In this document: positions 48,437-56,482 of the stretch, one piece after another
Numbering within the stretch: position 1 is the first letter of the stretch
How the letters are laid out: each line of letters starts with the position of its first letter
Assembly (NCBI GenBank): GCA_028284125.1
Contig: JANQSI010000013.1
Span: 1-64,000 of the forward strand
DNA: 64,000 nucleotides
From: Cyclobacteriaceae bacterium
GTDB lineage: Bacteria; Bacteroidota; Bacteroidia; Cytophagales; Cyclobacteriaceae
Reading direction: 5' to 3'
Made by a program: the position numbers and the translations under genes
The notes under the pieces: generated by a model
The model's database searches: none
What the model was told of the DNA's origin: nothing
What the model saw: the letters and a program-made list of their open reading frames with translations, nothing else

Positions 48437-48759
48437 AGTTAGAAAACAGTATTAAAACTGATATCCCTCACAGCACCTTAAAATCTTCTTTTTTACAGTT
48501 TTTGAGTTTAAATCTTTTTTACAATTATGCAAGACCATTGGTTAGATAGAATTGCGTTCCTCTTCATACTTAATGAGGGACATGATTGTATTCAATCGGT
48601 CCCTCTTTTTTTTGACTTTATGAGAATTCCTTTGATAAATTGAAATATTTCAAGTCAGCTATTTCATAATCCATTTTTTTTCTCATAGAGTAGTGTACGT
48701 TATAAGATTATTTCAAGTTTTGATGTACATTTATATTAGTTATCCAGCTAATTAGTACT
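48437..48759. other. Intergenic zone with a terminator but no assigned gene
   Basis: These 323 bases separate the minus-strand AraC-type gene from the plus-strand 45-codon ORF. The only clear structure is a plus-strand intrinsic terminator at 48575-48613. A 38-codon ORF (ATG at 48527) runs through this terminator and I do not count it as a gene. I could not place a convincing promoter. The terminator implies a short plus-strand transcript that starts somewhere in 48437-48570. Confidence 0.5.
48575..48613 (+). terminator. Intrinsic terminator without an upstream gene
   Basis: GAGGGAC (48575-48581) pairs with GTCCCTC (48599-48605) around a 17-base loop, followed by a run of T to 48613. It functions only in the plus direction. 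No coding gene on the plus strand precedes it, so it probably ends a short non-coding RNA or a peptide-coding RNA. Confidence 0.8.
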
Positions 48760-48897
48760 ATGAGAAAGCAAGACAATTGGGAGAATATTAAAAATATTGT
48801 CCATTATGCCTTAGACGACCTTGTAACGGGAATGTGGAAGTTTTTACTAAGGAGGCAAAATAGATTCAGGCATCACCATTCAGAGAATCAAGATTAA
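48760..48897 (+). CDS. Small ORF, 45 residues, with own terminator
   Basis: ATG at 48760 opens a 45-codon frame ending TAA at 48897. The peptide begins MRKQDNWENIKNIVHYALDD, has an amphipathic middle (LVTGMWKFLLRR) and a charged His-rich end (FRHHHSENQD). No homology is recognised. It is supported by its position: a strong terminator follows 13 bases after the stop, and no other gene would use it. A membrane-associated small protein or a regulatory RNA with this frame are the options. Confidence 0.5.
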   Translation: MRKQDNWENIKNIVHYALDDLVTGMWKFLLRRQNRFRHHHSENQD

Positions 48898-48910
48898 CAA
48901 AACATATATC

Positions 48911-48935
48911 AAGTCGGTCTAAAGCCGACTTTTTT
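48911..48935 (+). terminator. Intrinsic terminator after the 45-codon ORF
   Basis: AAGTCGG (48911-48917) pairs with CCGACTT (48925-48931) around a 7-base loop, with a T-run to 48935. It isolates the small ORF from the ECF sigma gene downstream. Confidence 0.85.
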
Positions 48936-48994
48936 ATTTTTAAAGAAATTTAAGAGCAGCACGCAACCAATGCGACCTCAATTGCATCAAGTCT

Positions 48995-49597
48995 ATGAAG
49001 GTCAAAACCATGCTACGTATCAACAAGTCAATAACAGAAGAGGAACTGATCGCCGACTGCCGCAAAGGCAAGGCATCTGCTCAGCGTAGCATATATGATC
49101 GACTGGCTCCTAAAATGTTAGGAGTATGTCTCAGATACATTAAAGACCGTGAAGAGGCGGAACATGTGATGATCGGAGGCATTGTAAAAGTTTTTGAAAA
49201 ATTGGATCAGTTTAAAGGCGAAGGAAGCTTTGAAGGCTGGGTACGACGAATCGTGGTAAACGATTGCCTGATGTACATCAGAAAGAATCGAAACATGTCA
49301 TTAGAAACAGACATTGATTCTGTTGTCGAGTCTCCAAATTTTGGAACCATCGACGACTTTCTTCAAGCGGAAGACCTGATGAAACTGATCGAGGAACTAC
49401 CGATCGGATACAGAACAGTATTTAACCTGTATGCGATAGAAGGTTATAATCATGCAGAAATTGCCAAAATGCTTGAGATTAATGAGAACACCTCAAAATC
49501 TCAGTTGAGTAGAGCAAGAAAATGGCTGCAGAATAGATTGGCGGAAATTGAAAGTGAACTAGAAAAAAAGATGACCAATGGATCAGCAAAAAATTGA
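48995..49597 (+). CDS. ECF-type RNA polymerase sigma factor
   Basis: A 200-residue sigma-70 family protein with region 2 (about 30-95: AQRSIYDRLAPKMLGVCLRYI, DREEAEHVMIGGIVKVF) and region 4 (about 130-185: LPIGYRTVFNLYAIEGYNHAEIAKMLEINENT). ATG at 49010 is an alternative start five codons in. Its end overlaps the next gene by 20 bases, and that gene encodes a membrane protein, a usual sigma/anti-sigma arrangement. The third gene is a beta-barrel protein. The signal and promoters served are unknown. Confidence 0.9.
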   Translation: MKVKTMLRINKSITEEELIADCRKGKASAQRSIYDRLAPKMLGVCLRYIKDREEAEHVMIGGIVKVFEKLDQFKGEGSFEGWVRRIVVNDCLMYIRKNRNMSLETDIDSVVESPNFGTIDDFLQAEDLMKLIEELPIGYRTVFNLYAIEGYNHAEIAKMLEINENTSKSQLSRARKWLQNRLAEIESELEKKMTNGSAKN

Positions 49598-50327
49598 TCA
49601 ATTATTTAGGGAAAAACTGGATAGTCATGAGGTAACTCCTTCTGACCAAGCATGGTTGGAAGTTGAGAAAAGAATTGGCCCCAGTAAAAGTTCGACTAAA
49701 TTTTATTGGATAGCAGCTGCAGTCTCCGCAATCCTTATTACATGGGTCGTGTGGCCTGAGCAGCGAATGGAAAACTTCACTCCTATCGCTTCCGAAGTAA
49801 ACCATCCTGAGCTTAATACGGATTTTATCTTTGAATGGGCAATACCTGATATTAAGAAAGAGCGCATTAAAGATGTTGAACCAAAAATTGAAAAACCAGG
49901 AGCGGTTCAGTTGGTAGCAGAAGAACCAACCAAAAATCCGATCAAAGATGTGGTGGATGAGACCATCCTGGAGGAAGCTCCAGTTTTCAAAATCGATACT
50001 GAAACAGCGGTTGCAGATACAGATACTCAACAAGAGGAACAAGAAGCGGAAAATGTGCTTCCTGAGGCTGCAGAAATCGTCGAAGAAGTAGCGGAAGCAT
50101 CGACAGACAACAAAATAAAAATTGATTTATCCAAAGTGAAAATCACCTATATAGCTAATACAGCAGAGAAGGAACAAGAAAAAGATAGTGTTGGCGCATT
50201 CAAGAAAATCATGGCTTTTGCCGGTAAACTTTCCCCTGGAGAAGTACTAGCCGATCTTAAGACAAAGAAGGACGATTTATTCAATGGAGGATTTAAATCC
50301 AAGGAGAAAGACAGTACCAGTCTATAA
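49578..50327 (+). CDS. Putative anti-sigma factor (single-pass membrane protein)
   Basis: A 249-residue protein: a short cytoplasmic part (residues 1-40, DQQKIDQLFREKLDSHEVTP, AWLEVEKRI), one membrane helix (about 42-60, FYWIAAAVSAILITWVVW) and an acidic, proline/glutamate-rich periplasmic domain without recognised fold. The position overlapping the ECF sigma gene and the topology suggest it holds the sigma factor at the membrane. A canonical zinc anti-sigma motif (HxxxCxxC) is not present. Role inferred from context. Confidence 0.65.
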   Translation: MDQQKIDQLFREKLDSHEVTPSDQAWLEVEKRIGPSKSSTKFYWIAAAVSAILITWVVWPEQRMENFTPIASEVNHPELNTDFIFEWAIPDIKKERIKDVEPKIEKPGAVQLVAEEPTKNPIKDVVDETILEEAPVFKIDTETAVADTDTQQEEQEAENVLPEAAEIVEEVAEASTDNKIKIDLSKVKITYIANTAEKEQEKDSVGAFKKIMAFAGKLSPGEVLADLKTKKDDLFNGGFKSKEKDSTSL

Positions 50328-50363
50328 AATCAAAGGACTAATAATAAACTCAAATAGAAGAAG

Positions 50364-51434
50364 ATGAAAACGATCATATACATAGCAACTCTTATACTAA
50401 CGATACCATTGCTGGCTTTTACTGAAAAAGAGCATAAGAATGATACCGTAATCATCGAATTGAATGGCAGTAAGATTGTAATCATAACAAATAGCAAAGC
50501 TGATCTCGCGGCAATTCAAAACTATGACATCAATCAAATGATCAAGGATCTCAATGCACAACTGCAAGACAGTGTTACTTATTTGGAAATTGACGGAAGT
50601 GAACGTGGGGTAGAATACGTTAGTGACAATGAGGACTCTCGTCGAGATCGAGATCGAGTTTCGGTAGATCTAGGAGGGCTTGCCGTAGATGTTGATCCCG
50701 ATACTATAGATGATTTCGATGAAGACGACTGGCGCAGAAGAAGGAGAACTACTTACGATGTAAAGCGAACAGATCGTACTACGCACCATTTCAACTTCGA
50801 TCTTGGCCTAAACAACTGGCTTGAAGATGGAAGTTTTCCTGACGCCAATAATTCACCTTATTCCATAAAACCGTTCGGTTCCTGGTATGTAGCACTTAAT
50901 AGTACCAATAGAACCTGGGTGGGAGGTCCGTTATTTATTGAATGGGGAATTGGAGTAAGCTGGTACAACTGGAAATTGGAAGATTCTGATTTTAGAATTG
51001 TAGAGGCAGACGATAATATCGATTTTGTAAGTGATCCCAACATAAGCGGAATAAAAAGTAAACTCACAGCTTCTTATTTGAATGCTCAGCTTGTCCCGAT
51101 GTTTGACTTTTCTCGTGGCACTAGAAGGATCAGAAGCGTAGATGCAGGCAGTATAAGGATCAGAAGATATTCAAGAAGAGGGCTCCGATTTGGTTTGGGT
51201 GGATACGTAGGATACCGGCTTGGAAGCCACACCAAATACATCTTCAAAGATGGTGGTAGCCGAGAAAAAGACAAAGAACACGATAATTTCTTCCTGGAAA
51301 ACTTCAGATATGGACTCAGAGGTCAAATCGGATGGAAAGGAGTTGAGTTCTTCGGAACATACGATCTCAACAATGTATTTTCCTCAGGAAATGGTCCGGA
51401 GCTCAATGCTATTACCTTCGGGATGACTTTCTAA
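50364..51434 (+). CDS. Outer-membrane beta-barrel-like protein
   Basis: A 356-residue protein with a signal peptide (TIIYIATLILTIPLLAFTE), an acidic and arginine-rich N-terminal region (DSRRDRDR, DEDDWRRRRRT) and a C-terminal series of amphipathic strands (RGLRFGLGGYVGYRLGSHTKY, GLRGQIGWKGVEFFGTYDL) ending GMTF, as in outer-membrane barrels. It is third in the ECF sigma operon, 36 bases after the putative anti-sigma gene, and ends before a terminator. It may be a signal receiver or a target of the sigma factor. Confidence 0.75.
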   Translation: MKTIIYIATLILTIPLLAFTEKEHKNDTVIIELNGSKIVIITNSKADLAAIQNYDINQMIKDLNAQLQDSVTYLEIDGSERGVEYVSDNEDSRRDRDRVSVDLGGLAVDVDPDTIDDFDEDDWRRRRRTTYDVKRTDRTTHHFNFDLGLNNWLEDGSFPDANNSPYSIKPFGSWYVALNSTNRTWVGGPLFIEWGIGVSWYNWKLEDSDFRIVEADDNIDFVSDPNISGIKSKLTASYLNAQLVPMFDFSRGTRRIRSVDAGSIRIRRYSRRGLRFGLGGYVGYRLGSHTKYIFKDGGSREKDKEHDNFFLENFRYGLRGQIGWKGVEFFGTYDLNNVFSSGNGPELNAITFGMTF

Positions 51435-51465
51435 GAAATTGAAAATCCTTAATACCAATGTCAAA

Positions 51466-51494
51466 GCGTCATTCGATTCGGATGGCGTTTTTTT
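51466..51494 (+). terminator. Terminator of the ECF sigma operon
   Basis: CGTCAT (51468-51473) pairs with ATGGCG (51482-51487, one G-U pair), then a run of seven T. It lies about 30 bases past the barrel gene stop and 6 bases before the stop of the convergent membrane protein gene. Confidence 0.65.
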
Positions 51495-51987
51495 ATAGCT
51501 CGTCAGCTCTTAGCTTCTCTCGATCAGCTTTATCAAGTTGAAGATCTCTGATAACCTTATCCTGAGAAGGTCTCAAAAGAGAGAATTGTACCAAAACCAG
51601 CAAATAAGCCACAGCAAAAACATAATTAGTTGTCAGCCAAAGCCCTACCAAGCTAACAATTGCGCCAAGCTCTAGCTGCATGTATCGCTTGATCTGAATA
51701 TTGAAATACGGAACCAAACGTTTCTTGATGTCCAGATTTGAGTCAATTGCTGCATACTGAACTTTCACATTCTTCCAAACTCGATAGCAGCTGGTCGCCA
51801 CAGTCACTAATAAAATAATGATAACAATAATTTCAGTCTGACCTTCCAATTGAGAAACCGCATCCTCACTTGAATCTATATCCAGAAAAACAAGTGCAAA
51901 AGGAATCAATGAGACAGCAATAATGCCATGATAAACAAGGTTTATGCGATGATGAAAATCACGCCAGGATTTGAGTTTGCTTTTCAT
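51493..51987 (-). CDS. Hypothetical membrane protein, four helices
   Basis: A 164-residue integral membrane protein that I do not recognise. Four hydrophobic segments can be seen: LVYHGIIAVSLIPFALVFL, TEIIVIIILLVTVATSCY, LELGAIVSLVGLWLTTNYV and VFAVAYLLVLVQFSLL. N- and C-terminal ends are charged (RDFHHRIN; LQLDKADREKLRADEL). It is convergent with the ECF operon and divergent from the SPFH operon (115-base gap). Confidence 0.75.
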   Translation of the reverse strand: MKSKLKSWRDFHHRINLVYHGIIAVSLIPFALVFLDIDSSEDAVSQLEGQTEIIVIIILLVTVATSCYRVWKNVKVQYAAIDSNLDIKKRLVPYFNIQIKRYMQLELGAIVSLVGLWLTTNYVFAVAYLLVLVQFSLLRPSQDKVIRDLQLDKADREKLRADEL

Positions 51988-52102
51988 TTAATACAAAGAA
52001 ATCATAAAAATCATAACCAAATAAAAAATTGTGACGTATATTAATATGATATTATTTTGATATCACTTTTCAAATAACCATTGAAAACAAAACATAACGG
52101 AT

Positions 52103-52960
52103 ATGAAAACACAAGAATCATCAAAATCTCCAATGTCTGGATATGTAATGTTAATGTTTAGCATACTCCTCCTGGTTGGAGCGGTAGTAGGATTAGCATT
52201 ATTGAAGTCACCCTTGTTTCTCATACTAGTCGTTCTTTTTTTATTCACATTACCAGGCTTCTTTTTTGTCAATCCAAATGGATCTCGAGTGCTTGTTCTT
52301 TTTGGAGAATACATTGGCACAGTCAAGAAAAATGGGTTCTTCTGGGTAAATCCTTTTTATATGAAGCAAAAAATTTCCCTGAGAGCTAGAAACTTTGACA
52401 GTGAAAGAATCAAGGTAAATGACAAGCTTGGGAACCCGATATTGATTTCTGTAATTCTTGTCTGGCGTGTCAAAGACACATTTGCGGCAGCTTTTGAAGT
52501 CAACGACTATGAGAATTTTGTCCGTGTACAAACAGACGCTGCGGTTCGGAAGTTAGCCGGCTCTTACCCGTATGATAACTTTGATGATGAGCAGGCCGAA
52601 ATAACACTTAGGTCAGGAATCAAACAAGTCAATGAAGATTTAGAAAAAGAGTTGGATGATCGTTTGAACATTGCAGGAATCGAAATCCTGGAGGCACGAA
52701 TTGGATACTTGGCTTACGCCCAGGAAATCGCTAGTGCGATGCTAAGAAGACAGCAAGCAACAGCTATTGTTTCGGCTAGACACAAAATCGTAGAAGGTGC
52801 TGTAGGAATGGTGGAAATGGCCCTTGACCAACTTCATGAAAAAGATGTAGTAGAATTGGATGAGGAAAGAAAAGCTGCGATGGTAAGCAATTTAATGGTT
52901 GTTTTATGTGCTGATAAGGACGTTGCTCCGGTTGTAAATTCTGGTACATTAAATCACTAA
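52103..52960 (+). CDS. SPFH (band 7/stomatin-like) domain membrane protein
   Basis: A 285-residue protein: two membrane helices (about 14-34 and 37-55), then an SPFH domain (about 60-230, GSRVLVLFGEYIGTVKKNGFFWVNPF and FDSERIKVNDKLGNPILISVILVWRVKD) and a helical C-terminal part (QEIASAMLRRQQATAIVSARHKIVEGAVGMVEMAL). SPFH proteins form ring-like scaffolds in membranes. First gene of a compact four-gene operon with a 50-residue DUF4177-like protein, a 170-residue membrane protein and a ribbon-helix-helix protein. Function of this operon is not known to me. Confidence 0.9.
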   Translation: MKTQESSKSPMSGYVMLMFSILLLVGAVVGLALLKSPLFLILVVLFLFTLPGFFFVNPNGSRVLVLFGEYIGTVKKNGFFWVNPFYMKQKISLRARNFDSERIKVNDKLGNPILISVILVWRVKDTFAAAFEVNDYENFVRVQTDAAVRKLAGSYPYDNFDDEQAEITLRSGIKQVNEDLEKELDDRLNIAGIEILEARIGYLAYAQEIASAMLRRQQATAIVSARHKIVEGAVGMVEMALDQLHEKDVVELDEERKAAMVSNLMVVLCADKDVAPVVNSGTLNH

Positions 52961-52965
52961 ATCTT

Positions 52966-53118
52966 ATGGGTAGATATATGTTTCTAGAAAAGAAAACCCT
53001 GGAAAAGATGGATACTTTCGAGAAAAGGGTAAATGAGACTGCAAGTGCAGGGTGGAGAATAGTCAATTTTACTGAGACCCATAGAGGTATTACCGTGTTG
53101 TTCGAAAGAGAACGATGA
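52966..53118 (+). CDS. Small DUF4177-like protein, 50 residues
   Basis: ATG at 52966, five bases after the SPFH stop, ends TGA at 53118. The sequence pattern (an N-terminal strand, then LEKMDTFEKRVNETASAGWRI, then VNFTETHRGITVLFERE) looks like DUF4177, small proteins with an AxxGW turn and a hydrophobic C-terminal strand. The function of that family is unknown. The very tight spacing on both sides shows it belongs to the operon. Confidence 0.7.
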   Translation: MGRYMFLEKKTLEKMDTFEKRVNETASAGWRIVNFTETHRGITVLFERER

Positions 53119-53125
53119 TTAATAA

Positions 53126-53638
53126 ATGAAAGAGCGGATCATTTTTGAAGAGAAACAAAGCTTCATCGGAACATGGAGCTGGTACCTGGTTATTGGAATC
53201 TCCGCCGCTATTTTAATTGGTAGATTAGTACCAGCAACATTGGCTGAAAATCCATCAGATGAAGCCTATATTGCAACCTTAATCTCCATAGTTATCTTAG
53301 GTAGTGTTATTGCTTTTCTATCGACAATACGACTTTATGTTTCTATTGGTGAAAGTCAAATCTACTACCGTTTTCCTCCGTTCATAAGTAAGCAAAAAAG
53401 CTTGGGTAAAAATGAAATCCAGGAAATGGAAGTCAGAAAATACCGGCCTATTTGGGAATACGGCGGATATGGCTACAGGTATCGGTTCCGATCAGGAAGA
53501 GCATTAAATGTGACGGGTAATATGGGACTTCAATTAATTCTGAAGAATGGAAAAAAAGTTCTATTTGGTACGCAAAAACCAGAATCCATGCGAACTGCTA
53601 TCAAACGATTGAAAGATAATTGGGAAATGAATGGCTAA
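53126..53638 (+). CDS. Hypothetical membrane protein with two helices
   Basis: A 170-residue protein: membrane helices at about 17-35 (TWSWYLVIGISAAILIG) and 48-67 (ATLISIVILGSVIAFLS), then a cytoplasmic domain of strands (VSIGESQIYYRFPPFI, WEYGGYGYRYRFRSGRALNVTGNMGLQLILKNGKKVLFG) that ends with a helix (ESMRTAIKRLKD). The strand-rich domain resembles bacterial PH-like domains behind two helices. It starts 7 bases after the DUF4177-like stop, and its last codons overlap the next ORF by 8 bases. Confidence 0.7.
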   Translation: MKERIIFEEKQSFIGTWSWYLVIGISAAILIGRLVPATLAENPSDEAYIATLISIVILGSVIAFLSTIRLYVSIGESQIYYRFPPFISKQKSLGKNEIQEMEVRKYRPIWEYGGYGYRYRFRSGRALNVTGNMGLQLILKNGKKVLFGTQKPESMRTAIKRLKDNWEMNG

Positions 53639-53789
53639 GAAAAAACCATTTGCATTACGACTCAATGAGGATACCATGAAAGCCCTCGAAAAGTGGGCAG
53701 CAGATGAATTTCGTAGCACCAATGGTCAGATCGAATGGATTATCCACAAGGCCTTAAAAGAACAAGGAAGGCTTAAGAAAGAAGATTAG
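53631..53789 (+). CDS. Ribbon-helix-helix (Arc-like) DNA-binding protein, 52 residues
   Basis: ATG at 53631 overlaps the preceding gene by 8 bases; stop at 53787-53789. The peptide has KKKPFALRLNEDTMKALEKWA (ribbon strand, then helix 1) and TNGQIEWIIHKALKEQGR (helix 2), the pattern of Arc/MetJ proteins. It could autoregulate the SPFH operon, as small RHH proteins often do in adjacent operons. Upstream operator sites were not found. Confidence 0.75.
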   Translation: MAKKKPFALRLNEDTMKALEKWAADEFRSTNGQIEWIIHKALKEQGRLKKED

Positions 53790-53815
53790 CTGAGTGATGT
53801 TACTCTGCAGAATTG

Positions 53816-53844
53816 TGGAACGGGTTATTTAATTCCCCGTTCCA
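53816..53844. terminator. Hairpin between convergent SPFH operon and M14 peptidase genes
   Basis: TGGAACGGG (53816-53824) pairs with CCCGTTCCA (53836-53844), 9 base pairs around an 11-base loop. No T-run follows on either strand, so it is a weak or factor-assisted terminator. It lies 26 bases after the RHH gene stop and 19 bases before the M14 gene stop. Confidence 0.5.
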
Positions 53845-53863
53845 TCAATTTACCAAATCTGTT

Positions 53864-56365
53864 TTATTGTCCCACTAGAAATAGTGCATTGACAAATAGA
53901 AGCTTTCCATTTTGCCAAAAGGATCTGAACAACGGATCATCCACAATATGAACAATCTGTCCTCTGCCCTTATTTTCTACACCAAAAACCAGTGACTTGC
54001 CCATATCTTCTTTCACATAAGCTCCCGCAAATCCACTGAGTATATCGCTCTTGTTTTCGATAATCCCCACATTATTTCCTTCTAAGTAGGCCACTCGATT
54101 AGAACGTATTTTTAGCGTGTAGTAAGTATCAGAATAACCAAAAGCTAGTGGATTACTGTTGTCGACTTTTACCCTATAGATTGCGCCTGGAGCATTGTAC
54201 TTGATGCTTTCCCTTTGTCGATCTTCGTACCGCGTGAGTTTGGCTTGTTCATCTCGCTCTTTATCTTTCTTTTCGCTCGCTTTTTTCTCATCGTCTGAAT
54301 TGTATTCGCTCAGATCAGAATAATCACTGTCTTTCAGTTTATTAAGTGCTCCTTGCACCGCTACCAACTTACCACCTGATGAAACCCATTCCATCAACTT
54401 TTTCATTTCAGATTCTCTAAGTGTGCTATACCAGCCATCAGGCATCACAAGTACATCGTACTCAGAAAGATTGACTTGTCTGAAATAGTCCGTACCGATA
54501 ACGGTTAGCGGATAGCCAAGTTCCTGGTCCATGAAATGCCAAGTCGCTCCAAAAGAAAGCGACGAAACTCCATCACCGGATAAAGCAGCAATCTTTGGTT
54601 TTTTCAAATACCTGACATCATAGCTCCCAGTGTCTGGGCCGGAATCCATGAATCCGGAACCGATGGCAGCAACCGTTCGATTATTTTGATTTGCAATATC
54701 TGTGATAGTTTTTTCGAAATCGCTTCCAAGTGCTTTGTTATCACGTTTTGCAATAATCAGTGTCCCTCGATCAAAGGTTTGACCTTTGTAATTGAGTACT
54801 CGCTCTGAGAATCTCACTTTGATATCCTGATTCAGCAAGTCAGCCAGGAATCTTGCATCATCCATGCTATTCCACTTCGCATAAAAGGCGTATGTCTTAT
54901 TTGGTGCCGATTGCGCTTCGAATTCTTCATTTTGAATATCATTGACTGTGACTGCTTGAGAAGTAGCAAAAGCTTGAATCCCATAAGCAAATGGAACTCC
55001 CCAGGCGGTAATATCATAGGTAACAGAATCGACAACTGTTGTCTTAGGTTCAAACAAGATGTGCGCGAGAGTAGCCTTTGGTTGATTGGTACTAACTACC
55101 AAATCATTTGGTCCGATACTAAAACTGGATGATGCTCCTGTATTGTAATTGTAGCCTCTTAGCCCTCTTACATTAGATGCAGTTCCGTATTCAATTCCAA
55201 CATCCCCTAACCACGATTTTAAGGCGTCAAACTTGTCTTTGTTCCCATCATATTTAAGTACGAAGGTTTTGTATCTTAAAGAAGCATTGTCTCCAAAAAA
55301 ATTACCGAACTCGCTGAGCAATCGATCCGAGTTATTTGCGGAAATTTCCACTGTTGAAATACCTGCGGTATAATGGTGCGCAATTCTGTCTTTTAAAGTC
55401 AAAGTATCACCTTCTTGCTTGATTATTCCCAAACCGGCGGACCCACCACCTGCTTGCTCGTAGGTCATACCAATTGATCCATTATAAGTTGGATACGTAT
55501 CACCATAGCTTGGATAGAGCAGGTCAAATACTTGTTTGGTGAAGTAAAACCAATTGTTTTCATCAAAATACTTTGCATGATTTCTACCAATCTCATCTTG
55601 GAAATCTCGCTGAAACTTGGTGATTAATTCATGATAAGGTTGAGCAGCCGGAGCAAAATAGTAAGGTGAATTGTAGCCTTGTTCATGAAAATCAACATGG
55701 ACTTGCGGGAGCCACGAGTTGTAAACTTTCATCCTGCTTTTGCTTTCTAGCTGTGTTTGCCACGCCCAATCCCTGTTCAAATCAAATAAGTAATGATTAG
55801 CTCTCCCTCCTGGCCAAGGTTCTCTATGCTCTTTTGAATTGGGATCTGGATTGTACTGTTGATTTCCGTATTGCCAGTAAAAATTTGCGTAACGGTCTCT
55901 ACCATCCGGATTGATGCATGGATCAATAATGATGATAATGTTTTCAAGCCAGTCACTTCGATTATCCTGAATGAGCTCGTAAATAGTAGCCAAAGAAGCC
56001 TCGGTTGTGGATGACTCATTTCCATGAACATTGTAACTCATCCAAACAATAGAGACGTTGGTGTTTGGTGTTCCATCCAAGATTCCAGCCCTCTTTAAAT
56101 TATCTTCTCTAATTTGTTCGAGCTTGCCTAGATTCTCAGTTGAAGAAATGAAGGCCAATAGAAGTGGTCGATCCTCATAAGATTTTCCATATTGTGTGAG
56201 TTGGACATTTTCCGAGTTATCCGCTACGTGATTGAAGTAATCTACCATGAGGTGATGACGAGTAAACTTTTCACCAAGCGCATATCCTAAAAACTCTTCA
56301 GGGCTTTTTACCTGGGCTTGAAGAATAATCGGAAATAAAAGGAGGACTATTAATCTGGCTTTCAT
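53864..56365 (-). CDS. M14-family zinc metallopeptidase with C-terminal domain
   Basis: An 833-residue exported peptidase: signal peptide (1-18), then a carboxypeptidase A-like M14 domain (about 25-380) with zinc ligands His114 and Glu117 (VHGNESS) and the third zinc His in QVHVDFHEQG (His227), and catalytic glutamate Glu303 (MTYEQAGG). The remaining half has a Rossmann-like domain similar to class I glutamine amidotransferase folds (IAALSGDGVSSLSF, DVLVMPDGWYS) and a C-terminal beta-rich region. It probably acts in the periplasm on peptides. Single gene; the divergent kinase lies upstream. Confidence 0.88.
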   Translation of the reverse strand: MKARLIVLLLFPIILQAQVKSPEEFLGYALGEKFTRHHLMVDYFNHVADNSENVQLTQYGKSYEDRPLLLAFISSTENLGKLEQIREDNLKRAGILDGTPNTNVSIVWMSYNVHGNESSTTEASLATIYELIQDNRSDWLENIIIIIDPCINPDGRDRYANFYWQYGNQQYNPDPNSKEHREPWPGGRANHYLFDLNRDWAWQTQLESKSRMKVYNSWLPQVHVDFHEQGYNSPYYFAPAAQPYHELITKFQRDFQDEIGRNHAKYFDENNWFYFTKQVFDLLYPSYGDTYPTYNGSIGMTYEQAGGGSAGLGIIKQEGDTLTLKDRIAHHYTAGISTVEISANNSDRLLSEFGNFFGDNASLRYKTFVLKYDGNKDKFDALKSWLGDVGIEYGTASNVRGLRGYNYNTGASSSFSIGPNDLVVSTNQPKATLAHILFEPKTTVVDSVTYDITAWGVPFAYGIQAFATSQAVTVNDIQNEEFEAQSAPNKTYAFYAKWNSMDDARFLADLLNQDIKVRFSERVLNYKGQTFDRGTLIIAKRDNKALGSDFEKTITDIANQNNRTVAAIGSGFMDSGPDTGSYDVRYLKKPKIAALSGDGVSSLSFGATWHFMDQELGYPLTVIGTDYFRQVNLSEYDVLVMPDGWYSTLRESEMKKLMEWVSSGGKLVAVQGALNKLKDSDYSDLSEYNSDDEKKASEKKDKERDEQAKLTRYEDRQRESIKYNAPGAIYRVKVDNSNPLAFGYSDTYYTLKIRSNRVAYLEGNNVGIIENKSDILSGFAGAYVKEDMGKSLVFGVENKGRGQIVHIVDDPLFRSFWQNGKLLFVNALFLVGQ

Positions 56366-56482
56366 TGCTTTTGAACTTTAAATTTTGCAGCAAAATACTG
56401 AATGTATCTAGAAATACAATTACCGTCCTTATAAAGCCTTGAAACCTATTTGGTATATTTGAAAGTCCGGCTAAAACACCTC

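Noticed and set aside
48527-48643. 38-codon plus-strand ORF (ATG at 48527)
   Set aside because: It runs through a strong intrinsic terminator at 48575-48613, so it is unlikely to be translated as a whole.
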